In this document: in pieces, positions 31,883 to 33,574 of the stretch
Layout of the letters: each line of letters begins with the position of its first letter
Position numbering within the stretch: the stretch's first letter is position 1
DNA from: Coprobacillus sp. CAG:826
GTDB taxonomy: Bacteria; Bacillota_I; Bacilli_A; RFN20; CAG-826
Assembly: GCA_000437235.1 (NCBI GenBank)
Contig: FR897047.1
Coordinates: 6,991 to 40,564, forward strand
Direction of reading: 5' to 3'
Length of the DNA: 33,574 nucleotides
Program-made: the position numbers and the translations under genes
Notes under the pieces: generated by a model
Database searches by the model: none
What the model was told of the DNA's origin: nothing
Seen by the model: only the letters and a program-made list of their open reading frames with translations

Positions 31883-32072
31883 TACTAGGAGAAACTTTTT
31901 TATATATTTTAGAAGAAAAACTTGGATAAAGAATTCTACCTTACCTACGAAATACATCGTAAACTTGAAGCCTCTTTAATAAGCAAGATAAAATCTAAGA
32001 TTACATGCAAACTTAGAATTCGCAAATTAACACATTTAAAAATATTAATTATTATAAGAAAATTATCAATTT
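31883..32072. other. Intergenic stretch without recognised gene
   Basis: About 190 bp of very AT-rich DNA lies between the cotransporter promoter and the decayed DUF6440-like gene. Only weak hairpins are visible (TACGA/TCGTA near 31948-31963; TCTAAG/CTTAGA near 31995-32020). I see no coding sequence, tRNA or strong promoter. It may be more of the decayed region. Confidence 0.4.
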
Positions 32073-32299
32073 TCATTCGACAGTTTTTTTCTTCGTTTTT
32101 AATTTGTCATCCATTTTTGTAATTACCGGTTTTCCTTCTACACTAATAAGGGGTGTAATTTCCGAGCCGGAAGGAATTCAAATAGTTAAATAAGTAAGGC
32201 TTGTTTCTCTATTTACCACAAGACTACTTTCTAGACCAAAAATTCACAGTTTTCCGAAAAAACTTAAATAAATCTTTTTTCATGCTTTTCTATATTCAT
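32073..32299 (-). pseudogene. Decayed small gene, DUF6440-like
   Basis: Reading the minus strand from an ATG at 32299 gives MNIEKHEKRFI-stop-VFSENCEFLV-stop-KVVL. After a frameshift near 32220 it gives VVNRETSLTYLTI-stop-IPSGSEITPLIS and VEGKPVITK, ending in a TGA at 32073-32075. Pieced together this resembles DUF6440-type small proteins (start with KRF, middle VDKETGVxYL, end TPLLDxDGKPV). At least three in-frame stops and one frameshift break it. It follows the other decayed gene by about 9 bp, so the pair was probably one operon. The family call is by eye. Confidence 0.6.
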
Positions 32300-32307
32300 A
32301 AACTAAC

Positions 32308-32485
32308 TTAATATTTTCTTTCCTCACAAATTTCAAATACAAGTATAGCTTTTGATGAAGGAGTAACGGAAAATGTAAGCAATTTCCAACCTTTTTTCAA
32401 AATATTCATTGGCAATATTTTCTATTTCTTCCGCCATCTTTTGCGTGCGCGGATTATATTTTAATACAATGGTTTTATATCTCGT
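32308..32485 (-). pseudogene. Decayed small gene, DUF4177-like, with lost start codon and frameshift
   Basis: The minus strand encodes RYKTIVLKYNPRTQKMAEEI, ENIANEYFEK and, after removing one base from an A6 run (32392-32397), GWKLLTFSVTPSSKAILVFE and ICEERKY with a TAA at 32308-32310. This resembles DUF4177: a short strand YK.VVL, a helix, then EGWEL and a closing strand. GGAG (32494-32497) lies 8 nt before an ACG codon at 32483-32485, exactly where an ATG is expected, so the start codon seems mutated. A TATAAT (32508-32513) lies upstream as a probable relic promoter. The A6 frameshift could in principle be a sequencing error, but the start-codon loss and the ruined neighbour argue for true decay. 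Confidence 0.65.
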
Positions 32486-32597
32486 ACACCTAGCTCCATC
32501 TGTTTTTATTATAAAATACTACTAAAAAGTACACTATCAATTTTTGTAAAATAATGGTATTGTTCCTGTAAATTTGGACATTAACTTCGATTGATCA

Positions 32598-33104
32598 TTA
32601 TTTTTCGACATTATTATCAACAATATCATGGATTTTCTTTTCAAGTTCTATTTGTTTGGCAAGTAGCGCATTAACTTTGTCATATATTGCTTCAATCATA
32701 ATTTCAGTCTTCAAATTGACTTTATAGTCGTTTTCGGCTCTACAGCGATCCTTTTCTTCTTGACGATTTTGACTCATCATAATTAACGGTGCCTGGATTG
32801 CCGCTACACAAGAAAGCACTAAATTGAGCAAGATAAATGGATATGGATCAAAAGCCTTTGAGACCATTATAATGTTGATGACCATCCATAGAATAAGAAC
32901 AGCAATAAATGAAAAAATAAACGCCCAACTACCTGCAAATTTTGCAATAGCGTCAGCAGCACGCTGCCCAAGAGTATATTTTTTTTCAATTTCTGGACGG
33001 ACCGAAATTTTACGATTTGCTAATAAATCCAACACTTCTTCGTCACTCATATCTTGCCGAATATCATCCAGTACGTCTTTTAGCAATTTTCTATTTTCTT
33101 TCAT
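32598..33104 (-). CDS. DUF1003 membrane protein
   Basis: The 168-residue protein belongs to the DUF1003 family. It starts with a soluble segment (about residues 1-50; ISVRPEIEKKYTLGQRAADA), then two membrane helices (about 57-80 and 86-108), and the family's signature follows: PYPFILLNLVLSCVAAIQAP, then MSQNRQEEKDR. A charged coiled-coil tail with LKTEIMIEAIYDKVNALL ends it. The function of the family is unknown. The nearest ribosome binding site (AGGGG) is about 13 nt before the ATG, longer than usual. It has a clear promoter. Confidence 0.9.
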   Translation of the reverse strand: MKENRKLLKDVLDDIRQDMSDEEVLDLLANRKISVRPEIEKKYTLGQRAADAIAKFAGSWAFIFSFIAVLILWMVINIIMVSKAFDPYPFILLNLVLSCVAAIQAPLIMMSQNRQEEKDRCRAENDYKVNLKTEIMIEAIYDKVNALLAKQIELEKKIHDIVDNNVEK

Positions 33105-33130
33105 AATTATAATAAATCCCCTTTTTTCAC

Positions 33131-33159
33131 ACTATACTGCTTTTTTATACTTTTTTCAA
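33131..33159 (-). promoter_or_regulatory. SigA-type promoter of the DUF1003 gene
   Basis: TTGAAA (33154-33159), a 17-bp spacer and TATAGT (33131-33136) lie about 27 bp upstream of the start. The -35 lies in one copy of a 14-bp direct repeat. Confidence 0.75.
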
Positions 33160-33188
33160 TCCACCCTCTCACAAATACTTTTTTCAAT
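33147..33188. repeat. Pair of 14-bp direct repeats at the DUF1003 promoter
   Basis: ATTGAAAAAAGTAT (minus strand) occurs at 33147-33160 and 33175-33188, 28 bp apart. The first copy includes the -35 box; the second has no matching -10, so it is not simply a doubled promoter. A tandem regulator site is possible. Confidence 0.55.
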
Positions 33189-33235
33189 TTCGATACTTGT
33201 AAAAAAGTCATACTTATTAGCTTTCAACATACATA

Positions 33236-33574
33236 TTACTCATCCGTAGAAATTTCTTTTTGACGTAATTCCATTCTTTTCCAAGCAATAAAGCAATAAA
33301 TATCATTCAATAAAAAGGCTACAAAACATACCACCATAGGAATATATTCTATTGTGTAAATACTCACTAAGATCCATAAAATAATTAAAACCACATCATT
33401 AAAAGCATAAAAGAAAGCAAAATAAGGCGTTCTTCTAAACGTCATATAGACCGCTAAAAAACTAGTTGTTACCGATAATGTACTAACCCATAAATTAGCG
33501 GTGTTAAACGCTTTTAAAATGAAATAAAAAACAATCGTTACTAAAACGCTTAAACTAAACATCAACGCCCACTC
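33236..33574 (-). CDS. pnuC: PnuC-family nicotinamide riboside/mononucleotide transporter, C-terminal part (cut by window edge)
   Basis: The frame is open to base 33574, so this is the last 112 residues of a protein usually about 200-240 long. The family pattern is clear: WVSTLSVTTSFLAVYMTFRR, PYFAFFYAFNDVVLIILW, IPMVVCFVAFLLNDIYCFIA and W-x-R-M with x-RQ just after. At least three membrane helices are visible. PnuC proteins import vitamin B3 nucleosides for NAD synthesis by facilitated diffusion. The 130-bp gap to the DUF1003 gene holds that gene's promoter. Confidence 0.9.
   Translation of the reverse strand, partial: EWALMFSLSVLVTIVFYFILKAFNTANLWVSTLSVTTSFLAVYMTFRRTPYFAFFYAFNDVVLIILWILVSIYTIEYIPMVVCFVAFLLNDIYCFIAWKRMELRQKEISTDE

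Noticed and set aside
31922..32122. Plus-strand open frame of 66 codons in the gene-poor region.
   Set aside because: Composition is Lys/Ile/Arg-rich, no ribosome binding site, and it runs into the decayed DUF6440-like gene on the other strand.
1..33574. CRISPR arrays, insertion sequences, prophage, attachment sites or replication origin.
   Set aside because: No repeat-spacer pattern, intact transposase, phage gene or DnaA-box cluster was seen; the only transposase-like gene appears non-catalytic and lacks ends.

Overview
The window is AT-rich (by eye about 35-38% GC) chromosomal DNA from an endospore-forming member of the Bacillota, most like class Bacilli in the broad sense (Erysipelotrichales, Turicibacter or a related deep lineage). 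The evidence is RNase Y, GpsB, RecU, DnaD and class B (Bacillus-type) RNase P RNA, sporulation genes (spoVS and a clear cotE), good Shine-Dalgarno sites, the standard code, and gene orders like those of Bacillus subtilis. I cannot name the genus. No phage, insertion sequence, CRISPR array or resistance gene is visible.

Layout. Positions 1-19382 are read almost wholly leftward (minus strand). In transcription order: gpsB, rnpB (RNase P RNA), pgsA, pncC and recA; a three-gene lineage-specific operon of unknown function (266-, 373- and 966-residue proteins); a short structured leader or small RNA; then rny, ymdB, spoVS, miaB, ricA, cotE, mutS, mutL, miaA and the start of fhs. This resembles the B. 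subtilis pgsA-cinA-recA-rny-ymdB-spoVS-miaB-ricA-cotE-mutSL block. A Cys-rich DUF11-like protein gene (19499-19954, minus) lies beside a rightward operon (20088-23763): DEDDh exonuclease, recU and a class A penicillin-binding protein. That operon collides tail-to-tail with leftward dnaD-nth. Then come leftward a short CCA-adding-type enzyme, dapB, hup, a PfoR-like membrane protein, a DtxR/MntR regulator, tRNA-Arg(CCG), an SDR oxidoreductase, an unknown anchored protein, a Na/Pi cotransporter-PhoU fusion, two decayed small genes, a DUF1003 protein and a truncated pnuC.

How it works together. The left half joins RNA decay (RNase Y and its accessory RicA), a phosphodiesterase tied to developmental choice (YmdB), tRNA A37 modification (MiaA, MiaB), sporulation (SpoVS, CotE) and DNA repair (RecA, MutS, MutL). 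The middle joins cell-wall synthesis, recombination (RecU), replication (DnaD) and base excision repair (Nth).

The most unusual items are: (i) a 266-residue protein that looks like a REP-associated Y1 transposase (RayT/TnpA-REP) with its HUH histidines and catalytic tyrosine region lost, leading an operon with two envelope proteins, one made of about four tandem ~220-residue modules; (ii) a promoter-to-terminator structured RNA upstream of rny; (iii) a 17-bp terminator-like hairpin between ricA and cotE that buries the cotE ribosome binding site; (iv) a co-decayed pair of small genes (DUF4177-like and DUF6440-like) with a lost start codon, stops and frameshifts; (v) rnpB packed between gpsB and pgsA with no room for its own promoter or terminator. 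Functions rest on recognition by eye; no search was run.
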